Source: Paradesertivirga sp036399495 (GTDB lineage Bacteria; Bacteroidota; Bacteroidia; Sphingobacteriales; Sphingobacteriaceae). From it: a stretch of DNA of 64,000 nucleotides. Shown here piece after piece: positions 44,280 to 52,545 of this stretch; the stretch's first letter is position 1; every line of letters starts with the position of its first letter. The notes beneath the pieces were generated by a model, which saw only the letters and a program-made list of their open reading frames with translations, did not search any database and had not been told where the DNA came from. Both the position numbers and the translations under genes were made by a program. The stretch covers positions 1 through 64,000 of the forward strand of contig DASWMZ010000127.1 of assembly GCA_036399495.1 (NCBI GenBank), written 5' to 3'.

Positions 44280-45317
44280 CTATTTCAAAGAATTCCAACC
44301 CTGCGCTTTCAGTTCATGCGAATTATTCGACCTTGAAATTAAATTCATCCCGGCAGACTTTTCAGTGATATGCCCAATAATACTGATGTCCGGATTATTC
44401 TTTATTTTTTCAAATGCTGACTGCGGTACGGTAAATAACAACTCATAATCTTCACCTCCGCTTAAAGCACAAACTGTTGGGTCGAGGTTAAATTCGCGAG
44501 CAGTTTCGTAAGTCATGGGATCTATTGGTAATTTATCCTCATAAATATTACAACCCATTTCTGATTGCTTACAGATATGAATAACCTCTGATGAAAGGCC
44601 ATCGGAAACATCAATCATCGCGGTAGGTTTAATCTCTAATTCTTTTAATATTTCAATTATATCTCGTCTCGCTTCTGGCTTTAACTGACGTTCGATAATA
44701 TAATCTTTACCCTCTAAATCCGGTTGAATCTGAGGATTTTCAAGATAAATAAGCTTTTCTCTTTCAAGTAATTGTAAACCTAAATAAGCAGCTCCCAAAT
44801 CTCCGGATACGCAAATAAGGTCTCCTTCATTTGCGGTATTACGATAACAAATATCAGTATCGTCAGCATATCCAATACTTGTCACACTTATTACCAAACC
44901 TTGTTTAGATGCGGATGTATCACCACCCACTAAATCTATTTTATATTTATCGCAAGCCAGTAAAATCCCTGAATATAATTCTTCAACGGCTTCTATCGGA
45001 AATTTACTCGATAAACCAAGGGAAACAGTTATCTGACTAGCCATTCCATTCATAGCATAAATATCACTCAGGTTAACCTGGACTGCTTTATATCCCAAAT
45101 GTTTGAGTGGTGTATAAGCTAAATCAAAATGAATTCCTTCAAGAAGTAAATCCGTGGAAACTAACATTTTCTTCCCTGAAAAATCAAGCACGGCAGCATC
45201 ATCACCTGCTCCTTTTATCGTTGAGCTTTGAGTTAATTTAATACTCTTGGTAAGATGATCAATCAGGCCAAATTCCCCTAAATTGCTAATATCTGTCTTC
45301 TCTATATTTTCAAACAC
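44280..45317 (-). CDS. thiL: Thiamine-monophosphate kinase
   Basis: 345 residues from a GTG start (no ATG fits, and the beginning MFENIEKTDISNLGEFGLI is typical). AIR-synthase-related fold: ATP-binding IKGAGDDAAVLDFSGKK, GGDTSASKQG, and C-terminal SGGEDYELLFTVP. It converts thiamine monophosphate to the diphosphate cofactor. No other thi genes and no TPP riboswitch are nearby. On the minus strand, 71 bases from nadA. Confidence 0.94.
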   Translation of the reverse strand: MFENIEKTDISNLGEFGLIDHLTKSIKLTQSSTIKGAGDDAAVLDFSGKKMLVSTDLLLEGIHFDLAYTPLKHLGYKAVQVNLSDIYAMNGMASQITVSLGLSSKFPIEAVEELYSGILLACDKYKIDLVGGDTSASKQGLVISVTSIGYADDTDICYRNTANEGDLICVSGDLGAAYLGLQLLEREKLIYLENPQIQPDLEGKDYIIERQLKPEARRDIIEILKELEIKPTAMIDVSDGLSSEVIHICKQSEMGCNIYEDKLPIDPMTYETAREFNLDPTVCALSGGEDYELLFTVPQSAFEKIKNNPDISIIGHITEKSAGMNLISRSNNSHELKAQGWNSLK

Positions 45318-45388
45318 TTTACTTATATAAGGATAAATTCAAGTTTATCCGGTCAAACATCTATAAAACGTATAATTCCTTAATTATC

Positions 45389-46381
45389 CTACAATCCTAA
45401 TCTAGCCGATATCTCCAACATTCTTTCAATTGGAATTCTGGCTTTTTCTATTACATTTATCGGCACTGTAACTTCAGGCAAACCGTTCTTCATACACAAA
45501 TACAACTTTTCTAATGTATTACGCTTCATATGCGGACAATCGTTACAAGCACAACTATTATTTGGTGGCGCTGGAATAAACACTTTTCCAGGATTTGATT
45601 TCTCCATCTGGTGAATAATACCACTCTCTGTTGCCACAATAAATTCCTTTTCGGGATTATTAATTGTATAATTCAATAATCCGGTTGTAGAACCTATATA
45701 ATCAGCCATTCTTAAAACCACATCCTCACATTCCGGATGTGCAATAAACTTAGCCTCAGGATGTTTGTCTTTTAATTTGGTGATACGTTGCATCGAAAAT
45801 ATTTCGTGAACCATACAGGCACCATTCCATAAAACTAAATCTCTTCCTGTCTTTTTCGCTACATAAGCACCTAAATTTTTATCAGGTCCAAATATTATTT
45901 TCTGATCTTTTGGCAAACTTTCAACGATTTGAACAGCATTCGAGGAAGTACAAACAATATCGCTCATCGCTTTCAACTCTGCAGAACAATTCACATAAGT
46001 GATCACCAAATGATCGGGATATTTCTCCTTAAACTTGGCAAACAAATTAGGCGGACAACTATCTGATAAAGAACATCCTGCCTTTAAATCGGGTAATAAA
46101 ACCTTTTTTTCTGGCGATAATATCTTCGCTGTTTCGGCCATAAAATGCACTCCGGCAAACACAATAACTTCAGCATCAGTCTTTGCAGCCTGTTGTGATA
46201 ATCCCAGGCTATCCCCAATATAGTCGGCAATATCCTGAATATCAGGCTCCTGATAATAGTGCGCCAGTATAACAGCATTTTTTTCCTTTTTTAATCTTTC
46301 AATCTCATCAAAAAGATCTAGTGAAGGATCGATAGGCTCATCTACAAAACCCTTCACATTTATTTCCTCAAACATATCCAT
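45389..46381 (-). CDS. nadA: Quinolinate synthase NadA
   Basis: 330 residues from the ATG at 46381. A GTG three codons upstream and an ATG two codons downstream are alternatives. A [4Fe-4S] enzyme: cluster cysteines in KAGCSLSD (about 103), NGACMVHE (about 189) and the CACNDCPHMKRN region near the C-terminus. It condenses iminoaspartate from NadB with dihydroxyacetone phosphate to form quinolinate, the second step of NAD synthesis from aspartate. Divergent from nadB. Confidence 0.96.
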   Translation of the reverse strand: MDMFEEINVKGFVDEPIDPSLDLFDEIERLKKEKNAVILAHYYQEPDIQDIADYIGDSLGLSQQAAKTDAEVIVFAGVHFMAETAKILSPEKKVLLPDLKAGCSLSDSCPPNLFAKFKEKYPDHLVITYVNCSAELKAMSDIVCTSSNAVQIVESLPKDQKIIFGPDKNLGAYVAKKTGRDLVLWNGACMVHEIFSMQRITKLKDKHPEAKFIAHPECEDVVLRMADYIGSTTGLLNYTINNPEKEFIVATESGIIHQMEKSNPGKVFIPAPPNNSCACNDCPHMKRNTLEKLYLCMKNGLPEVTVPINVIEKARIPIERMLEISARLGL

Positions 46382-46390
46382 TTCAAACAC

Positions 46391-46792
46391 TTCAATAAAA
46401 TATAATTATTCTATATATAAAGATTCTTATTACTTATTAGCATGTTAGTTATGTGAAGAAGAAGGCAAACTAAATAACGAATATTTTGTTTTATATATTT
46501 TCTCAACAACTTCTCAACAAATTAGCTATCCCAATCAATTGAATCTAAGACCTTTAATTATTCCTTCTTTTTTCTTTTAATTTTCTCCCGTTAATTACTA
46601 GGTCTGTGTAAAAAGTTAACAACTCTCAATTTTGATGCTTAAAACTTTCTTAGAAGTAACCTATATTCACACTAAAACTGATTAACGATTTAGTTATTAG
46701 AAAACGTTAACACTTTTTAGACAAATTTAACATCTTTACAGTGGTTTCTCCACAATGCTATTGCAAGATGACATTGAATTAAATATTATTAA
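46391..46792. other. 402-base divergent spacer between nadA and nadB
   Basis: No coding sequence seen. It is AT-rich and holds a direct repeat TTCTCAACAA twice (46499-46519) and three 9-mers one base away from a DnaA box TTATNCACA: TTTTACACA (complement of 46605-46613), ATATTCACA (46663-46671) and TTCTCCACA (46746-46754). A clear -33/-7 promoter pair for either gene was not found. Most of the region is simple regulatory spacer as far as I can tell. Confidence 0.4.
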
Positions 46793-48379
46793 ATGACGAA
46801 TGTTGATTTCCTTGTTGTAGGTTCCGGGATTGCAGGTTTAAGTTTTGCTCTTAAAGCAGCACAACATGGTAAGGTTCTTATACTTACAAAAGCAAATGAA
46901 GATGAATCTAACACGAAGTATGCCCAGGGCGGTGTTGCTGTTGTTGTGGATAAAGAGGATTCTTTTGATAAACATATAGAAGATACGCTAATTGCTGGTG
47001 ATGGATTATGTGATAAGGAAGTTGTAAAACTCGTTGTGAAAGAAGGTCCTGAACGAATTCAGGAAATTATTGATTACGGAACCAATTTTGATACCACTAC
47101 ACCTGGTATTTATGACCTGGCAAAAGAGGGCGGTCACTCCGAAAGCCGTATACTTCATTATAAAGATATTACGGGATTTGAGATTGAACGTGCACTTTTA
47201 GAGAAGATTCATAGCAATCCTAATATTGAAATACTGACACATTATTTCGCGGTCGAATTAATAACTCAACATCATTTGGGAGATTTTGTAGATCGGAAGT
47301 CAGATGATATTATTTGTTACGGTATATATGCTTTAAACACTACCACAAATTCCGTAGAAAAGTTTCTATCGAAAGTAACCGTGATGGCTACAGGCGGAGC
47401 CGGCCATATCTATTCAAATACTACCAATCCTGTAATTGCAACTGGTGATGGTATTGCGATGGTTTACCGTGCAAAAGGTAAGGTTCGTAATATGGAATTT
47501 ATTCAATTTCACCCTACGGCTTTGTATAAGCCAGGGGAGTATCCATCATTCTTAATATCAGAAGCTGTAAGAGGCTTTGGTGGAATTCTTAGGGATTGCA
47601 AGGGCAACGAGTTTATGGATGCATATGACAAGCGAAAATCATTAGCGCCAAGAGATATAGTTGCCCGGGCAATAGATTCGGAAATGAAAAAATCTGGTGA
47701 TGACTATGTTTACTTAGATATCACGCATCGGTCTAAGAATGATATTCTGTCGCACTTTCCAAACATTTATGCTAAATGTTTAAGTATAGGTATTGATATG
47801 ACCAAGGATTATATTCCGGTTACGCCGGCCTGTCATTATATGTGCGGCGGTATTTTAGTAGATCATTACGGACGTACCTCTATAAACAATTTATATGCTT
47901 GTGGTGAGTGTGCATCTACCGGATTGCATGGTGCTAATCGCTTAGCATCAAATTCACTTTTAGAGGCAACTGTTTTCGCTCATCGTATTTTTGTAGATGC
48001 AATCAAGCATTTTGCAAACGTGAGTATCCCGTCTAATATCCCAGAATGGGATGAAACGAATACGCAGCTTTCTAATGAAGATATTCTGGTAACTCATAAT
48101 ATTCGCGAAACACAAAAGGTTATGAGTGATTATGTTGGTATTGTTCGTTCGGACTTTAGGCTTGAAAGAGCAATGCGCAGGTTGGGTTTGCTTCATGAGG
48201 AAACAGAGGATTTCTATAAGAAAACTAAACTTTCGGTTAAGCTCTGTGAGTTGCGTAACATCATTCAAACCGCTTATATTGTAATTAAATCAGCCATGCT
48301 TCGCAAAGAGAGTAGAGGCTTACATTATACAACTGATTATCCGGAACATATGGATAAACCGACAGACACTATTTTTTAA
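46793..48379 (+). CDS. nadB: L-aspartate oxidase
   Basis: 528 residues. FAD-binding GSGIAGLSFAL at 10-20, KANEDESNTKYAQGGVAVV, substrate-site EGGHSESRILHYKD and TGLHGANRLASNSLLE, all diagnostic of NadB. It oxidises aspartate to iminoaspartate, which NadA uses. It stands divergent to nadA rather than in one operon. The gamma-carbonic anhydrase gene follows after nine bases, so both may be co-transcribed. Confidence 0.97.
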   Translation: MTNVDFLVVGSGIAGLSFALKAAQHGKVLILTKANEDESNTKYAQGGVAVVVDKEDSFDKHIEDTLIAGDGLCDKEVVKLVVKEGPERIQEIIDYGTNFDTTTPGIYDLAKEGGHSESRILHYKDITGFEIERALLEKIHSNPNIEILTHYFAVELITQHHLGDFVDRKSDDIICYGIYALNTTTNSVEKFLSKVTVMATGGAGHIYSNTTNPVIATGDGIAMVYRAKGKVRNMEFIQFHPTALYKPGEYPSFLISEAVRGFGGILRDCKGNEFMDAYDKRKSLAPRDIVARAIDSEMKKSGDDYVYLDITHRSKNDILSHFPNIYAKCLSIGIDMTKDYIPVTPACHYMCGGILVDHYGRTSINNLYACGECASTGLHGANRLASNSLLEATVFAHRIFVDAIKHFANVSIPSNIPEWDETNTQLSNEDILVTHNIRETQKVMSDYVGIVRSDFRLERAMRRLGLLHEETEDFYKKTKLSVKLCELRNIIQTAYIVIKSAMLRKESRGLHYTTDYPEHMDKPTDTIF

Positions 48380-48388
48380 ATATCAATT

Positions 48389-48910
48389 ATGCCACTCATA
48401 CTACCTGTTAAAGGAATATCACCACAATGGGGTAACAACTGTTTCATTGCCGAGAACTCAACCTTAGTTGGAGATGTAATTATGGGCGATAATTGTTCGG
48501 TTTGGTTCAACGCCGTTATTCGAGGCGATGTTAATTTTATAAAAATTGGCGAGAACGTAAATATCCAGGATGGGGTAGTGGTTCATTGTACTTACGAGAA
48601 AGCTGGAACTACCATTGGAAACAATGTTTCGATTGGCCATAACGCCTTGGTTCACGGTTGTATCTTAAAAGACAACGTTTTGATTGGTATGGGTGCAATA
48701 GTGATGGATAACGCGGTGGTAGAAGAGTTTTCAATAATAGCTGCTGGTTCAGTAGTATTGGAGAATACAATTTGCGAAAGTGGCTTTATATATGCGGGCC
48801 GTCCTGCAAAGAAAATTAAACCTGTATCCGAAGAGCAGAGAGACCTTCTAAGGCGCTTGCCAAATAATTACATCATGTACTCCAAATGGTTTACGGAACC
48901 TTCGGTATAA
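48389..48910 (+). CDS. Gamma-carbonic anhydrase family protein
   Basis: 173 residues, left-handed beta helix (hexapeptide repeats such as VIMGDN, VIRGDV, TIGNNV). Metal ligands: His in QDGVVVHC and the pair in IGHNALVHGC. This is the YrdA/PaaY class of gamma-carbonic anhydrase-like proteins, with unproven enzymatic activity in many cases. Ten bases after nadB. Its last 20 bases overlap the convergent lipoprotein gene. Confidence 0.9.
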   Translation: MPLILPVKGISPQWGNNCFIAENSTLVGDVIMGDNCSVWFNAVIRGDVNFIKIGENVNIQDGVVVHCTYEKAGTTIGNNVSIGHNALVHGCILKDNVLIGMGAIVMDNAVVEEFSIIAAGSVVLENTICESGFIYAGRPAKKIKPVSEEQRDLLRRLPNNYIMYSKWFTEPSV

Positions 48911-50525
48911 CTACTTTTTCTTCGATCTCGAAGTTAGCTCTTAACGATATTTCGATCGGGTGATTCCATACCAGCTCGGGCTGTCGGCGTTCAACAACAT
49001 TACCTGTGTCCCATTTCTTGTTATTATTTTTATCGTAAATCACCCTGACAAAGTATTTTCCTACTGGCAAAGTGGCGAAGTTTAGTGTCGTGCTTTTCCT
49101 GATGAGAGTAGTTAGAAGCACATTATCATCCTTATTTAAGATCTCAATTAGATAGTTACTGCTTGTATCGGGTGTTGTTACAGCCAGACTTAAAGTTCCG
49201 TAATTTTCTTCAATATCTTTAGAGAAGTTGATCGTTGTTGCTTTATTAGCGCCTCCGTAAACTCCTATGAAACCGTCATGAGCCAGGTTTAAAATATATT
49301 TCTTTTCATCTTTCCAGGGATACTTTAGAACGATCTTACGGTTCGAAGTACTATCTCTTATTACTCTTAAACCGGTTACAGGAAGAGAATCCTGAAGCAA
49401 ACTAATTTTCTTCGGATCAATTGATTTAACCGGTGCGGTAAAGGTCAGAACCAGATCAGATCCGGGTCTTAATCTTCCTCCGGAAGCATTGGATTCGATT
49501 GCTATAGCTCTGCTATAGGTCTCCCGTTTTCCTCTTCTTAGTAATACTGTATCTAATCTGATATTTTTATCCTGAATGGCTACACTAATCGAATCAAATT
49601 CCATATTTGATGTCCACACAAAGGCAGTATCATTGGTGGGTCTAAACTCAACTAATTTGGAAGTGTTTAACTCTGCCGGTTGAAGTATTTGGATGCCGGG
49701 TTTCTCTAATTGCTTATTCCATATAAAAGTCAATCGACCATCTTTTTCTATTTTTCTATCCGTTACCCGGAAGTTTTTTGGCTGTTCTTTAAATAACTCT
49801 ATATTAAATCCTGAAGTGTCTTTTTGGAGCTTGATAGAGTTGTTCAGAAATCCTATTTCTTCTTTTGCCGAATTATATATTTTATCACCAGCGCCTTCCT
49901 CAAAAACGGCATAAATATTATAGGTGTTAGCTCTTAAATATTTCAGGCTATAATTACCTGATGAATCTGTGCTAGTAAATAAACTGGCACGTTTTTTTCC
50001 GAAGAGCGAATCTTGATTTACCGGAAGCAAGAATACCGTGGCATCCAGAACTGGTTTTTTAGTTAGTGTATTTAAGACTGTTCCACTAATAGAAAGAGAA
50101 TCAATTTCTTTTCCAGTTGATATGACGTACATATAATTCTTAAGGACGTTTCCTTCATTATAATCTACAATTGCTTTTCCGAAATTAATGGTGTAAGTAG
50201 TACTGTCTTGTAAAGGTTCTTGAAATTGGACGTTTAAGACTTTCTTCCTGATTTTTAGAATCGGTGATTTTTCCATTGCTGGAGAAAAACTCACTTCTTT
50301 AAATTCGTTCTCCAATTTAAAATATTCATCAAATTGAATATTGATTTCTTTGTCTTTGAAATTTGTTGTGAAGTTTTTTGGTTTTTCGTTTAAGATTTTT
50401 GGTGGGACACTGTCTCTAGGGCCGCCGGTTGGGTATTGTATACTCGCACAACCATAAAATTCCGAAATCCCGAAGAGAACAAGTATGACTAAAACAAAAA
50501 ATAGTGGCTTGGACGTATTTAGCAT
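48891..50525 (-). CDS. Ig-like (SbsA/Big_5-type) domain lipoprotein
   Basis: 544 residues. Lipoprotein signal with FYGCASIQYPTGGP (Cys26). The mature start reads PTGGPRDSVPPKILNEKPKNFTTNF, the beginning of an SbsA-type Ig-like domain (about 35-135). A carboxypeptidase regulatory-like region (about 140-220) follows, then more Ig-like modules (LTFTAPVKSIDPKKISLLQDS). Widespread in Bacteroidota, placed near mnmG. Outer-membrane or periplasmic role unknown. Convergent overlap of 20 bases with the carbonic anhydrase gene. Confidence 0.85.
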   Translation of the reverse strand: MLNTSKPLFFVLVILVLFGISEFYGCASIQYPTGGPRDSVPPKILNEKPKNFTTNFKDKEINIQFDEYFKLENEFKEVSFSPAMEKSPILKIRKKVLNVQFQEPLQDSTTYTINFGKAIVDYNEGNVLKNYMYVISTGKEIDSLSISGTVLNTLTKKPVLDATVFLLPVNQDSLFGKKRASLFTSTDSSGNYSLKYLRANTYNIYAVFEEGAGDKIYNSAKEEIGFLNNSIKLQKDTSGFNIELFKEQPKNFRVTDRKIEKDGRLTFIWNKQLEKPGIQILQPAELNTSKLVEFRPTNDTAFVWTSNMEFDSISVAIQDKNIRLDTVLLRRGKRETYSRAIAIESNASGGRLRPGSDLVLTFTAPVKSIDPKKISLLQDSLPVTGLRVIRDSTSNRKIVLKYPWKDEKKYILNLAHDGFIGVYGGANKATTINFSKDIEENYGTLSLAVTTPDTSSNYLIEILNKDDNVLLTTLIRKSTTLNFATLPVGKYFVRVIYDKNNNKKWDTGNVVERRQPELVWNHPIEISLRANFEIEEKVVIPKVP

Positions 50526-50656
50526 TTAAATGCGATATAAAGGATTTTTCTCTTTTTTGGATTACTAATATGCTCTTTTAAAATTCTTCGCTTATATCTA
50601 ATTTAAATAAGTCGTATTAAAAGCGACTCAAAGCCGTGACAATCAAGGTATTAGGT

Positions 50657-52519
50657 TTATTTAGACATGTGAACCATCAAAATTGAAATATCTGAAGGCG
50701 AAACACCAGAAATTCTCGAAGCTTGACCCAGAGTACGCGGTTTAATTTTTAACAGCTTCTCGCGGGCTTCCTTGGATAGGGAAATTAAATTCTGATACTC
50801 GAAGGCTGGATTGATTTCCTGATCTTCCATCCTTTTCATCTTATTTACAATCTCCATCTCTTTCATGAAGTAACTTTCGTATTTCACTTTAATTTCCGCT
50901 TGTTCGATTGTTTCCTTTTCGAAGGCGTTTAGAAGTTTGTCAAGTCCATAGTTAGCCTTACGTAGATCTGAAATATTTATCTGGGGACGGGATAACAACT
51001 GGAATAGTTTGACATTTTGATTTATATCACTTGTTCCTTTTTCCTGAAGAAATGAATTGATCTCCGAAGGTTCAACCGACATGCTCTTTAAATATTTCAC
51101 AATCAAATCGGAATCGGCTACTTTCTTTTCAACTTTATCAATACGGTCCTGCTTAATTAAGCCCAATTCGAAGCCTATCGGACTAAGGCGAATGTCAGCA
51201 TTATCCTGCCTTAAAAGCAATCTATGCTCTGCCCTTGAGGTAAACATTCTGTATGGTTCTTCAGTGCCTTTGGTAACTAAGTCATCAATTAGAACTCCAA
51301 TATAAGACTCAGACCTTTTCATGATCAACTCATGTTTGCCGTAAATCTTTTGATGAGCATTAATCCCAGCAATAAATCCCTGGCTTGCGGCTTCCTCATA
51401 ACCCGTTGTTCCATTAATTTGTCCGGCAAAATATAAGTTATTGATGAGTTTTGTTTCCAGGGTAAGATTTAACTGAGTAGGTGGGAAGTAGTCATATTCA
51501 ATTGCATAACCCGGCCTAAACATTTTGGCCTTCTCAAAACCAGCAATTTTTTGTAGAGCTTTATACTGAACATCCTCAGGTAGCGAAGTAGAAAACCCAT
51601 TAACGTAAATCTCAACAGTATCCCAACCCTCTGGCTCCACAAATATTTGATGACGGTCCCGTTCCGCAAAGCGGTTAATTTTGTCTTCTATAGATGGGCA
51701 ATAACGAGGACCAAGGCCTTTAATCCTCCCGGTAAACATCGGAGATTTCTCAAAGCCTTCCTTTAAGGTTTCATGAACTTCTGAGTTTGTATAGGTAATC
51801 CAGCAACAGCGGTGCTTTTTGGCTATGTCAACATTTGTATATGAAAATCTTCCACCTTCAGGATCTCCCCACTGTTCTTCCATTTTGGAATAATCAAGGC
51901 TTCTGCCGTCAACGCGTGGTGGAGTACCGGTTTTCATCCTTCCTGATTCAAATCCAAGCTCGACAAGTTGCTCCGTTAAGCCAGTTGATGATTTTTCTGC
52001 AGTTCTTCCTCCTCCAAATTTCTTCTCACCTATATGTATTAGGCCATTTAGGAAAGTGCCATTTGTTAATACTACAGCTTTTGATTCTATTTGGATACCT
52101 AATGATGTTACAACCCCGGTTACTTTATCGCCTAAAACTGTGATTTCTTTCACCGTATCTTGCCAGAAGTCGACGTTTGGAATATTTTCAAGGGCTAGTC
52201 TCCACTCTTCAGCAAATCGCATTCGATCGGTTTGTGCCCTAGGGCTCCACATTGCTGGACCCTTTGACAGATTCAGCATTCGGAATTGCAACATTGATTT
52301 ATCCGTAATAATCCCGGAATAACCACCCATTGCATCAATTTCCCTTACGATTTGACCTTTAGCTACGCCACCCATTGCTGGATTGCAGCTCATTTGAGCA
52401 ATAGTGCCCATATTCATAGTTATAAGGAGAACGGAGGACCCTAAGTTTCCAGCCGCGGCTGCTGCTTCGCATCCCGCGTGCCCAGCACCTACTACTATGA
52501 GATCATATTTTTTAAACAT
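50657..52519 (-). CDS. mnmG: tRNA 5-carboxymethylaminomethyluridine synthase MnmG (GidA)
   Basis: 620 residues. FAD site GAGHAGCEAA at 11-20, then GIITDKSMLQFRMLN and the two family signatures GPRYCPSIEDKI and TGYEEAASQGFIAG. With MnmE it makes the cmnm5 modification at U34 of several tRNAs. MnmG genes are often close to the replication origin with parS sites. Here two parS-like sequences lie just upstream of its start. The Ig-like lipoprotein gene lies downstream on the same strand. Confidence 0.97.
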   Translation of the reverse strand: MFKKYDLIVVGAGHAGCEAAAAAGNLGSSVLLITMNMGTIAQMSCNPAMGGVAKGQIVREIDAMGGYSGIITDKSMLQFRMLNLSKGPAMWSPRAQTDRMRFAEEWRLALENIPNVDFWQDTVKEITVLGDKVTGVVTSLGIQIESKAVVLTNGTFLNGLIHIGEKKFGGGRTAEKSSTGLTEQLVELGFESGRMKTGTPPRVDGRSLDYSKMEEQWGDPEGGRFSYTNVDIAKKHRCCWITYTNSEVHETLKEGFEKSPMFTGRIKGLGPRYCPSIEDKINRFAERDRHQIFVEPEGWDTVEIYVNGFSTSLPEDVQYKALQKIAGFEKAKMFRPGYAIEYDYFPPTQLNLTLETKLINNLYFAGQINGTTGYEEAASQGFIAGINAHQKIYGKHELIMKRSESYIGVLIDDLVTKGTEEPYRMFTSRAEHRLLLRQDNADIRLSPIGFELGLIKQDRIDKVEKKVADSDLIVKYLKSMSVEPSEINSFLQEKGTSDINQNVKLFQLLSRPQINISDLRKANYGLDKLLNAFEKETIEQAEIKVKYESYFMKEMEIVNKMKRMEDQEINPAFEYQNLISLSKEAREKLLKIKPRTLGQASRISGVSPSDISILMVHMSK

Positions 52520-52524
52520 ATCAA

Positions 52525-52540
52525 TGTTCCACGTGGAACT
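52525..52540. promoter_or_regulatory. parS-like site 1
   Basis: TGTTCCACGTGGAACT. It matches the palindromic ParB-binding consensus TGTTTCACGTGAAACA in all of the core CACGTG and in most arm positions. Fifteen of its sixteen bases agree with the second copy. Located six bases upstream of the mnmG start codon, in the mnmG leader. Confidence 0.75.
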
Positions 52541-52545
52541 TTTAT

